From Peptoniphilus asaccharolyticus DSM 20463 (GTDB lineage: Bacteria > Bacillota > Clostridia > Tissierellales > Peptoniphilaceae): a stretch of DNA of 64,000 bases. The notes beneath the pieces were generated by a model that saw only the letters and a program-made list of their open reading frames with translations, ran no database searches and was not told where the DNA came from. Of the stretch, positions 10,119-19,525 are shown piece after piece (position 1 is the first letter of the stretch; every line of letters begins with the position of its first letter). The stretch lies in contig NZ_FWWR01000009.1 of the NCBI RefSeq assembly GCF_900176115.1, positions 682,001 through 746,000 on the forward strand, read 5' to 3'. The position numbers were made by a program, and so were the translations under genes.

Positions 10119-11400
10119 TTAAATTCATCACCAACTTTTTAAAGTGAGTTCCCCTCTCTTCGTAAGAACTATACATATCCCACGAAGCACAAGCAGGACT
10201 TAACAAAACATTGTCTCCCTCAACAGCTATATCCTTAGCTAAAGACACTGCTTCTTCTAAATCTTGTACCAATGTACTTTCTATTTCAAGTTTATTTGCC
10301 GTTCTTTCTATATCGTGTTTAGTCTCTCCTAACAAGATAAGAGCTTTTAATTTATCCTTTGCAATTTGAAGTAATTCAGTGTAATCAGCATTCTTTTGAT
10401 ATCCACCTGCTATTAAGATCAAGTTACCATCAAATGACCCAACCGCCTTTATAGTTGAAGCCGGATTAGTTCCCTTGGAATCATTGAAGTATTTAACTCC
10501 TCTAACTTCTTTTACAAATTCAAGTCTATGTTCAACGCCAGCAAATTCACTCAAAGCTTTTTGAATAGACTCCGTTTTCACATTTGCAATCTCAGAAACA
10601 CAAACAGCTGCTAATACATTTTCTAAATTGTGATCTCCTAAAAGTTTTAAATCTTTTAAATCAAAAACTTTAGTTTCTTTATCGTCCCTGAAATAAATAC
10701 TTCCATCTTTTACAAAAGTACCTTTCAATCCATGGTCTTTAATTGAAAAATAATATATTTTTGCTTTTGAGTTCACTTTATTTAGGATTTCATCAGTGTA
10801 ATTTAAGACGGCATAATCTGATTCGTCTTGATTTTTTAATATATTTAATTTGGCATCTCTATAATTTTCAAAGTTTCCATGCCAATCTAAATGGTCTGGT
10901 GTGATATTCGTTATAACCGAAATATGTGGTTTAAAAGTTTTAACATCATTTAATTGGAATGAACTTGACTCTATAACTACATAATCTAATTCTTCATCCA
11001 CCACATCCATTACTCCAACACCTATATTACCAACAGCCTTAGCTTTATATTCAAGACCTAATATAGATTCTATCAAAGATGTTGTTGTTGTCTTTCCATT
11101 CGTTCCAGTTATCGCCACTATGTTTTTATTTGATAACATATAAAATAATTCTAAGTCTGTTATTATTTCTATATTTTTCTCTTTGGCTTCAACCAAAATA
11201 TCATTTGTTGGTTTAATTCCCGGACTTTTTACAATTAATTCAATTTTGTTTTCATCAAGAGATTTAAAGATTTCTTCATATTCTTTTAAATTGTCTTTAT
11301 TGTCATCATACACAAATACATCTATATCTCTCTTTTTCAACTCTTTATAAATTGCTTTTCCGCTTATTCCCATTCCAAGTATTAATATATTGTTTATCAT
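10105..11400 (-). CDS. murD: UDP-N-acetylmuramoylalanine--D-glutamate ligase
   Basis: MurD adds D-glutamate to UDP-MurNAc-L-Ala in the cytoplasm. The ATP-binding P-loop GTNGKTT is at residues 99-105. NITPDHLDWHGNFENY, FNDSKGTNPAST and LLSPACASWDMYSSYEERG are the standard Mur-ligase and MurD signatures. The length of 431 residues is normal. It lies in the order mraY-murD-ftsW. murE and murF, which often flank mraY, are absent here and must be elsewhere. Confidence 0.97.
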   Translation of the reverse strand: MINNILILGMGISGKAIYKELKKRDIDVFVYDDNKDNLKEYEEIFKSLDENKIELIVKSPGIKPTNDILVEAKEKNIEIITDLELFYMLSNKNIVAITGTNGKTTTTSLIESILGLEYKAKAVGNIGVGVMDVVDEELDYVVIESSSFQLNDVKTFKPHISVITNITPDHLDWHGNFENYRDAKLNILKNQDESDYAVLNYTDEILNKVNSKAKIYYFSIKDHGLKGTFVKDGSIYFRDDKETKVFDLKDLKLLGDHNLENVLAAVCVSEIANVKTESIQKALSEFAGVEHRLEFVKEVRGVKYFNDSKGTNPASTIKAVGSFDGNLILIAGGYQKNADYTELLQIAKDKLKALILLGETKHDIERTANKLEIESTLVQDLEEAVSLAKDIAVEGDNVLLSPACASWDMYSSYEERGTHFKKLVMNLNEEI

Positions 11401-11405
11401 TTATA

Positions 11406-12419
11406 TCACCATCCAAAAATCATAAAATACGAAATCAAACATAGAACTAACTCTACAAAGTAAAAAGTTTTTACTACTTTTGTCTCTTTCCAACCAAGTT
11501 GTTCAAAATGGTGGTGTAGTGGAGACATCAAGAAAACTCTCTTTCCAGTTGTCTTAAATGATATTACTTGAATTATTACAGATAGAGTTTCTATAAAATA
11601 AATCCCCCCTGCAATCGGTAAAATCAAAGGCAAGTTTAATAGAATTGCTATGGCACTAACAGCACCTCCAAGCGCTAAAGAACCAGTATCTCCCATAAAT
11701 ACTTTCGCAGGATATTTATTGTAGAATAAAAATCCTATTAGTGCTCCTACAAATATCAAACAGAATAAAGCTATTCCGATATTTTGTAATTTATATGCAA
11801 CAATTCCAAAGAATGCCATGCAAATTATAGTTACTCCACTTGAAAGTCCATCTAATCCATCAGTTAAATTTACTGAATTAACAGTTCCCACAACTACAAA
11901 TATTATAAAAGGAACATACAATATCATAGGTAAACTAATTCTATTCATTGTAAAAGGATTTATTATATCTGTAGCGCCTGCTTCACCACTATATTGATAG
12001 ACCAAAAGTACCACTGCTACAAATATCTGTAGTAAAAGTTTTTGTTTAGCTGTAAGACCTAAGTTTCTCTTTTTTACAACTTTTATATAGTCATCAATAA
12101 ATCCAACTGCACCAAATGCCAAGGTTGAAAATAATATCATAAGAGAGTCTAAATTTAAATTTCTAGCCAACACATTCACTATTATAACGGTGAATAAAAA
12201 TATTATTCCTCCTATCGTAGGAGTCCCGCTCTTTACCAAATGCGTTTGAGGCCCATCCTCTCTAATTGCCTGTCCAGCTTTTAAACGTCTTAAAATAGGT
12301 ATTAAATAATGACCTAATATTATTGAAACTACTATAGATATTGCTCCCCAAATCGGAAAAGCATATGCGACTGCAATACACACAATTATCAGCCACAAAT
12401 TATTTTTGATACTTTGCAT
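11406..12419 (-). CDS. mraY: Phospho-N-acetylmuramoyl-pentapeptide transferase MraY
   Basis: MraY is the integral membrane enzyme that transfers phospho-MurNAc-pentapeptide to undecaprenyl phosphate, making lipid I. The 337 residues have about ten membrane segments. Catalytic signatures are seen: FIDDYIKVVKKRNLGLTAKQK, NSVNLTDGLDGLSSG, MGDTGSLALGG and PLHHHFEQLGW near the C-terminus. It starts 5 bases after the stop codon of the penicillin-binding protein gene. Confidence 0.97.
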   Translation of the reverse strand: MQSIKNNLWLIIVCIAVAYAFPIWGAISIVVSIILGHYLIPILRRLKAGQAIREDGPQTHLVKSGTPTIGGIIFLFTVIIVNVLARNLNLDSLMILFSTLAFGAVGFIDDYIKVVKKRNLGLTAKQKLLLQIFVAVVLLVYQYSGEAGATDIINPFTMNRISLPMILYVPFIIFVVVGTVNSVNLTDGLDGLSSGVTIICMAFFGIVAYKLQNIGIALFCLIFVGALIGFLFYNKYPAKVFMGDTGSLALGGAVSAIAILLNLPLILPIAGGIYFIETLSVIIQVISFKTTGKRVFLMSPLHHHFEQLGWKETKVVKTFYFVELVLCLISYFMIFGW

Positions 12420-12424
12420 TTAAC

Positions 12425-14815
12425 CTACCTCACAGATTTAACTGTTTTTATTGTCCTTCTTTTCAGTTTTTTTATTTTTTTTGAATTTTCAGTTTTTTTA
12501 CTATTTGAATTTGATTTTTTATCCTTAGTTTGATTTTTATCTTCAACTTTATCAGATTTATTACTGTCACCTTTATCATCTAACTTGGCATTTAATTTAT
12601 CATCACTATTACTCATTTCAAATTCAACTTTACTATCAACACCTAATTTAGTGCCCGGAGCTATGGTTTGTCCTAAAACCACACCATTTCCGTTTATATT
12701 ATAGCTCACATCCAAAGCTTTTAAAACTAATTCTATTTCTTCCTTGCTCTTACCTACTAAATCAGGCATATATTTTTCTTTGCTGCTTGAAACGTATAAG
12801 TCTACTATTGAGCCTGGTTTTACTAAACTTCCAGCTTTTGGCTCTTGTTTTATAACTATGCTTGCATCAAACAATGAATTTTGATTAGTATTAAACTTTA
12901 GTCCTAGGCTTACTAACTCTTTTCCTGCATCGCTTACCAGCATATTTTTAAAATTAGGAACTAATATTTGCTCGTCAGATTTTTCTTTTTTCTCTACAGG
13001 CTGAGTTTTTTCAACCCCTAAATATTCCAAAGAATTTTTTAAAACTTCTTGAGCAGCCGGCGTAGCAACAGTTGCCGCAAAAAAGTCTCCCTTAGGTTTT
13101 TGAACAACTACTAACACAGTAATTTCAGGGTTGTCTATAGGAGCTACTCCTACAAATGAAGAAATATATTCATCTTCATATCCACCGGCCTTTGATGGAA
13201 CGTATGCTGTACCAGTCTTCCCGCCAATCTTATACCCTTCTACCCTAGCATTTTTACCAGTACCTTCTTCAACGACCTTATACATTATATCTAACATTTT
13301 CTTTGAAGTTTCCGCTGAAACTACTTTTCTTCTAGATACTGAATCGTATTTTTTTAAGACATTTTTGTTTCTGTCCTCTAATCTTTTTACAACTCTTGGT
13401 ATTTTTAAATCTCCACCGTTTGCTATAGCAGAAACTGAATTTATAAGTTGTATTGGTGTTACTGCTATACCATGCCCATAACTCATAGTAGCAAGTCTTA
13501 TGGCTGAGATATCCTTATAATTATTTGGTATAGAGCCTGATGCCTCTGCTGGAAGATCTATTCCAGTTTTTTCTCCAAATCCAAATGCTTTTACATACTT
13601 ATAAAATCTTTCAGGCCCTAACTCTTCGGCCATTTTCATAAGTGTTATATTACAAGACTCCACAAGAGCTTGTTGCATAGTTTTTGTACCACTACTCTTC
13701 GAAGAACATTTTATAACTCTATCGAAGAATTTTATTTGACCTGGACAATGGTACTCTTTCAACGGATAAGTTGTTGCTTCTTCAAGACCAGCAGCTGCAG
13801 TAATCAACTTAAAAGTTGAACCGGGTTCATATTGAGAACTCACATTGAAATTCGTCCAGTTTTTGTACCAAGCTACGGTTTTTTCATCTTGTGTAAGCAT
13901 GTCCCAATCCTTTTTTTGTTCATCTCCAACAGGAGCTTTAGGATTGTTAGCATCATAGCTTAACGCAGATGCCATGGCTAGGATTTCGCCGCTCTTGGTA
14001 CTCTGAACTATTATATTCACTTCTTCGGCATTGTGTTTTACTCTAGATTTTTCAGCAGCTTCTTCAGCAAATTTCTGTATATTATCATCAATAGTTAAAA
14101 TTAAATTCTGTCCTTCTTTTGGAGCATAAGATTCTTCATCAGTTAAAGGTATTTGCATACGTGTATTAGCCTTTATAGATATATTTTTACCAGCTATTCC
14201 ACTCATTGCAGTATCGTAACTTGATTCCAGACCATATTGTCCATTTCCATCATCTGTTACAAAACCCAAAACCTCAGATAATACACTACCGTTAGGATAA
14301 AATCTTCTTGGTACATCATCTATTGATAATTTTTCTATTTTTAAATTTCTTAATTCATTGGCTTTATCTCTATCTACATTAGATGCTATTTGAACTACCT
14401 TATCACCAACAAATTTCTTTTTTATTTCAGCTTGAGGGACTTTTAATACTTTTGCTATTTCAAGAGAATGTTTTTCAACCTTCTTTTTCTTTTCAGCTAT
14501 TTCTTTTTCTGTGTATTTATCGCCCTTTTTAAAATCCATATTGTAATAAACATTTGATTTTGTAATGTTCACTACAAGTTCTTTGTTATTTCTGTCATAG
14601 ATTATACCTCTATCAGCTTGTACGACTTCTGTACTAGTCAATTGGTTTAGAGCTTTCCTTGTCAACTCTTCTCCTCTTACTATATTTATGTAGAGTAATC
14701 TAATTATTATTATACAAAAGAAAAGAGCCATCCCGAGAAAAATTACAAATATCTTAAAATTCACATTTTTTTGTGAACCATTAATCTCACGAGCTCTTTT
14801 TAATTTTACTTTCAA
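12425..14815 (-). CDS. Septal class B penicillin-binding protein with PASTA domains and a basic tail
   Basis: This transpeptidase (FtsI/PBP2X/SpoVD type) cross-links septal peptidoglycan. A membrane anchor at about residues 23-43 is followed by the dimerisation domain. The transpeptidase domain has STFK at about 333, SCN (VESCNITLM) and KTGT at about 530. Two PASTA domains follow from about 615 (LVPNFKNMLVSDAG, then MPDLVGKSKEEIE). Downstream of PASTA is an unusual 55-residue hydrophilic tail rich in K, S, N and D, ending with a strongly basic stretch (KKIKKLKRRTIKTVKSVR). It lies between ftsL and mraY in the operon. Confidence 0.93.
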   Translation of the reverse strand: MKVKLKRAREINGSQKNVNFKIFVIFLGMALFFCIIIIRLLYINIVRGEELTRKALNQLTSTEVVQADRGIIYDRNNKELVVNITKSNVYYNMDFKKGDKYTEKEIAEKKKKVEKHSLEIAKVLKVPQAEIKKKFVGDKVVQIASNVDRDKANELRNLKIEKLSIDDVPRRFYPNGSVLSEVLGFVTDDGNGQYGLESSYDTAMSGIAGKNISIKANTRMQIPLTDEESYAPKEGQNLILTIDDNIQKFAEEAAEKSRVKHNAEEVNIIVQSTKSGEILAMASALSYDANNPKAPVGDEQKKDWDMLTQDEKTVAWYKNWTNFNVSSQYEPGSTFKLITAAAGLEEATTYPLKEYHCPGQIKFFDRVIKCSSKSSGTKTMQQALVESCNITLMKMAEELGPERFYKYVKAFGFGEKTGIDLPAEASGSIPNNYKDISAIRLATMSYGHGIAVTPIQLINSVSAIANGGDLKIPRVVKRLEDRNKNVLKKYDSVSRRKVVSAETSKKMLDIMYKVVEEGTGKNARVEGYKIGGKTGTAYVPSKAGGYEDEYISSFVGVAPIDNPEITVLVVVQKPKGDFFAATVATPAAQEVLKNSLEYLGVEKTQPVEKKEKSDEQILVPNFKNMLVSDAGKELVSLGLKFNTNQNSLFDASIVIKQEPKAGSLVKPGSIVDLYVSSSKEKYMPDLVGKSKEEIELVLKALDVSYNINGNGVVLGQTIAPGTKLGVDSKVEFEMSNSDDKLNAKLDDKGDSNKSDKVEDKNQTKDKKSNSNSKKTENSKKIKKLKRRTIKTVKSVR

Positions 14816-14826
14816 TTATACTCCCC

Positions 14827-15243
14827 CTAATCCTTGGTAAAGGATTTGAGCACCGACAAAATTGGACTCAAAAAAACATTGTTATTAACATCTAACTGTT
14901 TTTTATTTTCACTTATATCGACGTAAACAATTTGTTCTTGTGATGGATAAACCATTCCCAATTTATACATTGCTTCATCTTGTATTTCGGCAGAACTTTT
15001 TATTCCTTTTACTTCAGCTTCTAAAGCTAATTTAGTCTTTTTTAAATCAGAAATTTCTTTTTCTTTTGCCATAATCTCCTTATCTATACTTGATAGGTGA
15101 GAATAAGCTATAGAAACCCCTAAGAACATTATAATAACAATTGCAATTGTCATATACAATGGTTTTGCCAAATTTTTTCTTTTTTTGACCTTTAATTGTC
15201 TACTATTTAATTTTACCTGCCTAAATTTTCTTTGATCAGACAT
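14827..15243 (-). CDS. ftsL: Cell division protein FtsL-like
   Basis: This is a small bitopic divisome protein. A basic N-terminus (KVKKRKNLAKPLYM) leads into one membrane helix at about residues 29-48. A periplasmic-side coiled coil follows (IDKEIMAKEKEISDLKKTKLALEAEVKGIKS). The FtsL/DivIC family ends with a YPSQEQIVYVD-type segment, which is seen here. Sequence conservation in this family is low, so the call rests on topology and on its place between rsmH and the PBP gene, where ftsL normally lies. It is 138 residues long. Confidence 0.85.
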   Translation of the reverse strand: MSDQRKFRQVKLNSRQLKVKKRKNLAKPLYMTIAIVIIMFLGVSIAYSHLSSIDKEIMAKEKEISDLKKTKLALEAEVKGIKSSAEIQDEAMYKLGMVYPSQEQIVYVDISENKKQLDVNNNVFLSPILSVLKSFTKD

Positions 15244-15256
15244 CTATGCAATACCT

Positions 15257-16195
15257 CTATATTTTTTCTGCCACTCTCAACTTAGCGCTGTGTGCTCTAT
15301 TATTCTCTTCCAATTCTTTTTCTGTAGCTACTACTGGCTTTCTTGTAATGATTTCAATTTCTCTCTTCTTATTACAAGTGCATATCGGACTTTCCGGAGG
15401 ACATATACAGTCTAAAAATCTGTATTTAAAAGTTTCCTTTACAATTCTATCCTCAAGAGAGTGGAAAGATATAACCGCCATTCTTCCCTTTGAATTCAAT
15501 CTATTTATCATTCTATCAAGAGCACTTCTCAATACTCCAAGTTCATCATTTGTTTCAATTCTCAAAGCTTGAAAAGTCTTTTTAGCAGGATGTCCGCCTT
15601 TAATTCTAAACTTCATAGGTATTGACTCTTTTATTATATCGACCAATTCAAAAGTTGTATCTATAGTTTTTATACTTCTCTTTTTTACTATTTTATCCGC
15701 TATTTTAGATGCAAACCTTTCTTCGGAATAGTCCCTAATTATCTTGGTAAGTTCTTCTTTAGAATATTCATTCACTATCTCCCAAGCGCTCAAGCTCGAA
15801 GAACGGTCCATTCTCATATCTAGTCTTGCATCATAGTTATATGAAAATCCTCTATCCCCTTCGTCGAACTGATAAGAAGAAACTCCCAAATCAAGTAAAA
15901 TTCCGTCTACTTTATCTATATTGAGTTCATCTAAAATGTTTTCAAATTCTTTATAATTAGCATGAAAAAGTTTGTAGTTATCCCCAACTTCTCTTAAAAC
16001 TGAATCTGCTTTCTTCAAAGCATTTGTATCCTGATCTATTCCTATAAGTAATCCAGTTTCTCCGATACGTTTTAGGATTTCACGAGAATGCCCTGCTCCA
16101 CCTATAGTGCCGTCTATATATATTCCACCTTCTCTTACATTTAAAAGGTCTATTGTCTCGTCTAATAAAACAGACTTGTGAGCAAACTCTATCAT
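15257..16195 (-). CDS. rsmH: 16S rRNA m4C1402 methyltransferase RsmH
   Basis: RsmH methylates N4 of C1402 in 16S rRNA using S-adenosylmethionine. The signature HKSVLLDETIDLL opens the protein, and the SAM-binding GTIGGAGHS follows at about residues 29-37. DGILLDLGVSSYQFDEGDRGFSY and VISFHSLEDRIVKETF are family hallmarks. The length of 312 residues is standard. It starts 2 bases after the mraZ stop codon. Confidence 0.97.
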   Translation of the reverse strand: MIEFAHKSVLLDETIDLLNVREGGIYIDGTIGGAGHSREILKRIGETGLLIGIDQDTNALKKADSVLREVGDNYKLFHANYKEFENILDELNIDKVDGILLDLGVSSYQFDEGDRGFSYNYDARLDMRMDRSSSLSAWEIVNEYSKEELTKIIRDYSEERFASKIADKIVKKRSIKTIDTTFELVDIIKESIPMKFRIKGGHPAKKTFQALRIETNDELGVLRSALDRMINRLNSKGRMAVISFHSLEDRIVKETFKYRFLDCICPPESPICTCNKKREIEIITRKPVVATEKELEENNRAHSAKLRVAEKI

Positions 16196-16197
16196 TT

Positions 16198-16629
16198 TTA
16201 AATCCCCAATTCTTGCATTTTTTCAGCTATGTCTTCGTATGATAATCCTAATGAATCGTTGTAATTATCCCAATTTTCTGTACTCCAGATTTCAACTCTT
16301 GTACTAACTCCTATAATTACAACATCTTTTTCAATACTTGCGTGATTACGTAGTGATTGCGGTATAACAACTCTACCTTGTTTATCCAATGACTCATCAA
16401 CTGCACCAGAATAAAAAGTTCTCACAAAACTTCTTACATCTCTGTTAGTCAAAGGTAGTTCTTTCAACTTGTCTTCTATTTTTATCCATTCACTTTTTGG
16501 ATAAATAAAAAGGCAGTTGTCCAAACCCTTGGTAATAATGAAATTGTCCTTTAATTCGTCTCGGAATTTAGAAGGTATAATAACCCTTCCCTTTGCATCC
16601 AAGGTATGTCTGTATTCACCAATTAACAT
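16198..16629 (-). CDS. mraZ: Transcriptional regulator MraZ
   Basis: MraZ is an AbrB-fold DNA-binding protein at the head of the dcw cluster that represses its own operon in the bacteria where it has been tested. Two SpoVT/AbrB-like halves are visible: GEYRHTLDAKGRVIIPSKFR and GAVDESLDKQGRVVIPQSLR. The length of 143 residues is normal. The start codon lies immediately behind a set of AGTGG repeats (16631-16670) that fit MraZ operator architecture. The Shine-Dalgarno sequence is weak, with only GGTG 5 bases upstream. Confidence 0.96.
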   Translation of the reverse strand: MLIGEYRHTLDAKGRVIIPSKFRDELKDNFIITKGLDNCLFIYPKSEWIKIEDKLKELPLTNRDVRSFVRTFYSGAVDESLDKQGRVVIPQSLRNHASIEKDVVIIGVSTRVEIWSTENWDNYNDSLGLSYEDIAEKMQELGI

Positions 16630-16630
16630 T

Positions 16631-16670
16631 TCGCACCATTATATACCACTTCAAACCACTATCTTCCACT
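16631..16670 (-). promoter_or_regulatory. MraZ operator: four AGTGG-type direct repeats at 10-bp spacing
   Basis: Read on the minus strand, AGTGG, AGTGG, AGTGG and AATGG each begin exactly 10 bases apart and run up to the mraZ start codon. The published E. coli MraZ site is direct repeats of TGGGN with 5-base spacers (10-bp period), so the geometry matches. A candidate -10 TATAAT (16638-16643) lies inside the array, and an alternative -10 TAGAAT (16678-16683) lies just upstream of it. Confidence 0.75.
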
Positions 16671-16725
16671 TACCTCTATTCTACATCATTTTTTTGTTTA
16701 TATCCATCTTATTTTGCTCCCAATT

Positions 16726-16767
16726 AAAAAAAGGCCTTAGGTCCCTTTTGTTGACCTTTAGGCTTTT
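16726..16767 (-). terminator. Terminator after the histidine kinase gene
   Basis: On the minus strand an imperfect stem, GCCTAAAGGTC against GACCTAAGGC, is followed by seven T. It separates the two-component operon from the dcw cluster. Confidence 0.65.
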
Positions 16768-16780
16768 CTAATACTTAAAA

Positions 16781-18205
16781 TTATTTATATTTTTTAGCTT
16801 TAAAATAAAATCTTGACCCTTTGTTTACTTCCGACTCCACTCCATATTCATACTGATGGATTTCTAAAATACTCTTTACAATATGAAGTCCAAGACCGGT
16901 TCCGACCCTAGGTCTAGTATGGTTATCTCTTATTCTATAAAATCTGTTCCATATAGAATCTATATTTTCTTTTGCAATTCCAACACCGTTGTCTATGCAA
17001 TTAAATACCACTAAATCTCCATCCTCGACAATTTTGATTAGGATTTTTTTATTTTTGCCAGTATACTTTAAAGCATTACTTATAAAGTTGTATATTACTT
17101 GTTCTATTCTTCTCTTGTCTGCAAAAATTACACACTCACCATTAGTTGCCAACTCTATTACATTTGACGGAACTGTAAATCTATCTATCACATTCTTAGA
17201 CAACTCTACCAAGTCTACTCTCTCTCTTTTAGCACTTTCTAGAGATGATTCAATCTTAGAGATATCTAACAAATCATTTACGAGTTGTGTCAATTTATCA
17301 GATTCAGAAATAATTATATCTATGTGTTCATTTCTCAAAACTTCATTACTTCCAGAAATATCCCTTATCATTTCAGCGTACGATTTTATTACTGTAAGTG
17401 GAGTTTTTAAATCATGGCTTACATTTGCTATTAAGTCTTTTCTCATCTCAATAGTTTTCGTCAACTCATTAGTAGCATAGTTTAAAGTCTTTGAAAGATC
17501 ATTTATTTCTGTATAATCTCCATACTTGAAGTTGACTTCATAATTCCCTTTCCCCAGTTTTCTAGCTGTTTTAGACATTTCTACAAGTGGTCTAGACAAT
17601 CTTTTAGAGATAAAGTAAGACAAGATAACGGAAAGCGCAAAAGAAAGTCCCAATACTATTAACAATATATTTTTCAATATGTCTACAGCAGAATCCACCG
17701 GTTCTAAATTTGTCTTTATTAGAACGTAGTGATCTTTACCACTTTCCTTGCCTAAGTATCCACCATAAACTATTGATGAATTTTCCAAATACTTAAACTT
17801 TTTAAGTGTTACTCTATATGTTTTTTTGCCAGGTCCGACATTTTCAAAAAATTCTTCAAAACCTCTTTCATCCAACACTCTTGGGTTCATTATAACTTCC
17901 ACCCAATTTAGTGGATAGACTAAGTAGCCTTCCTCATCTATAACTTCTATGTTCATCCCCTTGTTTTGAGAATAATTTAAAATTATATTTTCAAAATTTT
18001 TATTTTTAAATTCATTTTTTAGAGAATCTCCTGTCTTTGTAACTTCTCTAATTTTCATAGTTTCATAAAATCTATTTAAAAATACAATTTGAAACAACCA
18101 TAGAGCTAATAGAATTGCAGCTGCAAAGAGCATAAAATATTTCCAAAAGTTAAACATCATGCTCTTTTTGTCTAATACTTTATTATTCAAATTCTGATGT
18201 ATCAA
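16781..18205 (-). CDS. Sensor histidine kinase
   Basis: This is a membrane histidine kinase of the PhoR/ResE/VicK-like class. Two membrane segments (about residues 21-41 and 178-198) flank an extracytoplasmic sensor region of about 130 residues that I cannot assign to a named domain. A HAMP domain follows (SKRLSRPLVEMSKTARKLG). The HisKA phosphoacceptor His is at about 263 in NVSHDLKTPLT. The HATPase motifs NFISNALKYTGK, DNGVGI and GTGLGLHIV are all present. Its start overlaps the 3' end of the response regulator gene by about 20 bases, so it is translationally coupled to that partner. Confidence 0.95.
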   Translation of the reverse strand: MIHQNLNNKVLDKKSMMFNFWKYFMLFAAAILLALWLFQIVFLNRFYETMKIREVTKTGDSLKNEFKNKNFENIILNYSQNKGMNIEVIDEEGYLVYPLNWVEVIMNPRVLDERGFEEFFENVGPGKKTYRVTLKKFKYLENSSIVYGGYLGKESGKDHYVLIKTNLEPVDSAVDILKNILLIVLGLSFALSVILSYFISKRLSRPLVEMSKTARKLGKGNYEVNFKYGDYTEINDLSKTLNYATNELTKTIEMRKDLIANVSHDLKTPLTVIKSYAEMIRDISGSNEVLRNEHIDIIISESDKLTQLVNDLLDISKIESSLESAKRERVDLVELSKNVIDRFTVPSNVIELATNGECVIFADKRRIEQVIYNFISNALKYTGKNKKILIKIVEDGDLVVFNCIDNGVGIAKENIDSIWNRFYRIRDNHTRPRVGTGLGLHIVKSILEIHQYEYGVESEVNKGSRFYFKAKKYK

Positions 18206-18860
18206 ATTTATAGCCCGTTCCTCTCACTGTAATTATAAACTTTCTATAATCTCTTATTGAATTCCTAAGCATTTTTATGTGAGTATCTACAGTCCTATCA
18301 TCTCCGTAAAAATCATATCCCCAAACTTTGGATAATAGTTTGTCCCTTGATAGGGCTATATTCTCATTTGTTGCAAGATAGACCAACAAATCATATTCTT
18401 TTGGTGTCAAATCTACCTTTTCACCATCAACATATACATCTCTGCCATCTAAATCTATTTTTAAACCTTCAAATTCTAATGTTTCATTCTCAATTGTCTT
18501 TTGATGTCTTTTTACAATTACATTTAATCTAGCCATTAACTCTTTTGGAGAAAATGGTTTTACAACATAATCGTCTATCCCTATTTCAAAACCAAATAGT
18601 TTATCGTATTCTTCACCTCTTGCAGATAACATCAACACTGGAATATCTGCTATTTTTTTTATTTCCTTGTATGTTGAGAAGCCATCTAATTTAGGCATCA
18701 TTATATCCATTACTATGACATCAAATTTATCGGACTTTGCTTTTTCTATAGCTTCTAATCCATCTTCTGCTTCGATGACTTCATTGCCTTCAAATTCAGC
18801 ATAAGTTTTTATTACTTCTCTTATTTTAGGTTCATCGTCTACTACTAAAATTTTAAACAT
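18183..18860 (-). CDS. OmpR/PhoB-family response regulator
   Basis: It has an N-terminal receiver domain with the acidic pair at residues 8-9 (VVDDEP), the phosphoacceptor Asp at 52 (VMDIMMPKLDG) and the conserved LSAR and K of VVKPFSPKEL. The C-terminal winged helix includes VDLTPKEYDLLVYLA and DDRTVDTHIKMLRNSI. The length of 225 residues is typical. It is cotranscribed with the histidine kinase downstream and the HD-domain gene 9 bases upstream. The target regulon cannot be read from the sequence. Confidence 0.95.
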   Translation of the reverse strand: MFKILVVDDEPKIREVIKTYAEFEGNEVIEAEDGLEAIEKAKSDKFDVIVMDIMMPKLDGFSTYKEIKKIADIPVLMLSARGEEYDKLFGFEIGIDDYVVKPFSPKELMARLNVIVKRHQKTIENETLEFEGLKIDLDGRDVYVDGEKVDLTPKEYDLLVYLATNENIALSRDKLLSKVWGYDFYGDDRTVDTHIKMLRNSIRDYRKFIITVRGTGYKFDTSEFE

Positions 18861-18869
18861 AGTATCTCC

Positions 18870-19439
18870 TTAGAGCTCTCCCTTTAAGCCGACTATCTCA
18901 GCTCTGTCTTGAAGACCTTTAATAGTGTGTTCAATAACTTCGTTTTTATCCATACCTAACATTTCACATCCGCTAAGTATAACTTCTCTATCACAACCTG
19001 CTGCAAATTTTTTATCTTTAAACTTTTTATTTACAGATTTTAAATTTAAATCAAGAACGGATTTAGAAGGTCTTAATAAACAGCAAGCATTTATAATGCC
19101 TGTTAATTCATCCACTGTATAAATCGACTTTTCCATATTAGTTTCTGGTTTTATATCGGTACACATTCCATATCCATGGCAAAGTACAGCACGTATTATA
19201 TCTTCATCTATATCGTTTTCTCTTAAAATATTTGGAGCAACCTTTAAGTGTTCGTCTGGATATTTTTCATAGTCTATATCGTGCAATAAGCCAACTATGC
19301 CATATAGTTCCTCATCCTCTCCAAACATTTTTGCAAATTCCATCATCGCAGCTTCAACTTGTAATGCATGAGTTATAAGCGCATCTGTCTTAGTGTATTC
19401 TTTTAATAATTCTAATGCTTTTTCCCTTGTAGGTCTCAT
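18870..19439 (-). CDS. HD-domain metal-dependent phosphohydrolase family protein
   Basis: This 189-residue HD-superfamily protein has the metal-binding His-Asp pair in GLLHDIDYEKYPDEH (about residues 51-65) and a further conserved His in LCHGYG. The family includes hydrolases of nucleotides and nucleotide second messengers, but the substrate cannot be told here. It is the first gene of an operon with the response regulator and kinase. It is divergent from galU, with an 86-base shared control region. Confidence 0.85.
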   Translation of the reverse strand: MRPTREKALELLKEYTKTDALITHALQVEAAMMEFAKMFGEDEELYGIVGLLHDIDYEKYPDEHLKVAPNILRENDIDEDIIRAVLCHGYGMCTDIKPETNMEKSIYTVDELTGIINACCLLRPSKSVLDLNLKSVNKKFKDKKFAAGCDREVILSGCEMLGMDKNEVIEHTIKGLQDRAEIVGLKGEL

Positions 19440-19525
19440 ATTCCACCTCTTATATCATTATACTATGAATTCTTAAAACTTTAAAAGATTTGTGCTTTGT
19501 TGTATTATAAACCAAGAGGTGAATT
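19440..19525. promoter_or_regulatory. Divergent promoter region between the HD gene and galU
   Basis: On the minus strand a TATAAT (19457-19462) with a weak TTTAAA 17 bases upstream precedes the GAGGTGG ribosome-binding site of the HD gene. On the plus strand TATTATAA precedes AAGAGGTG of galU. The -35 assignments are uncertain. Confidence 0.5.
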
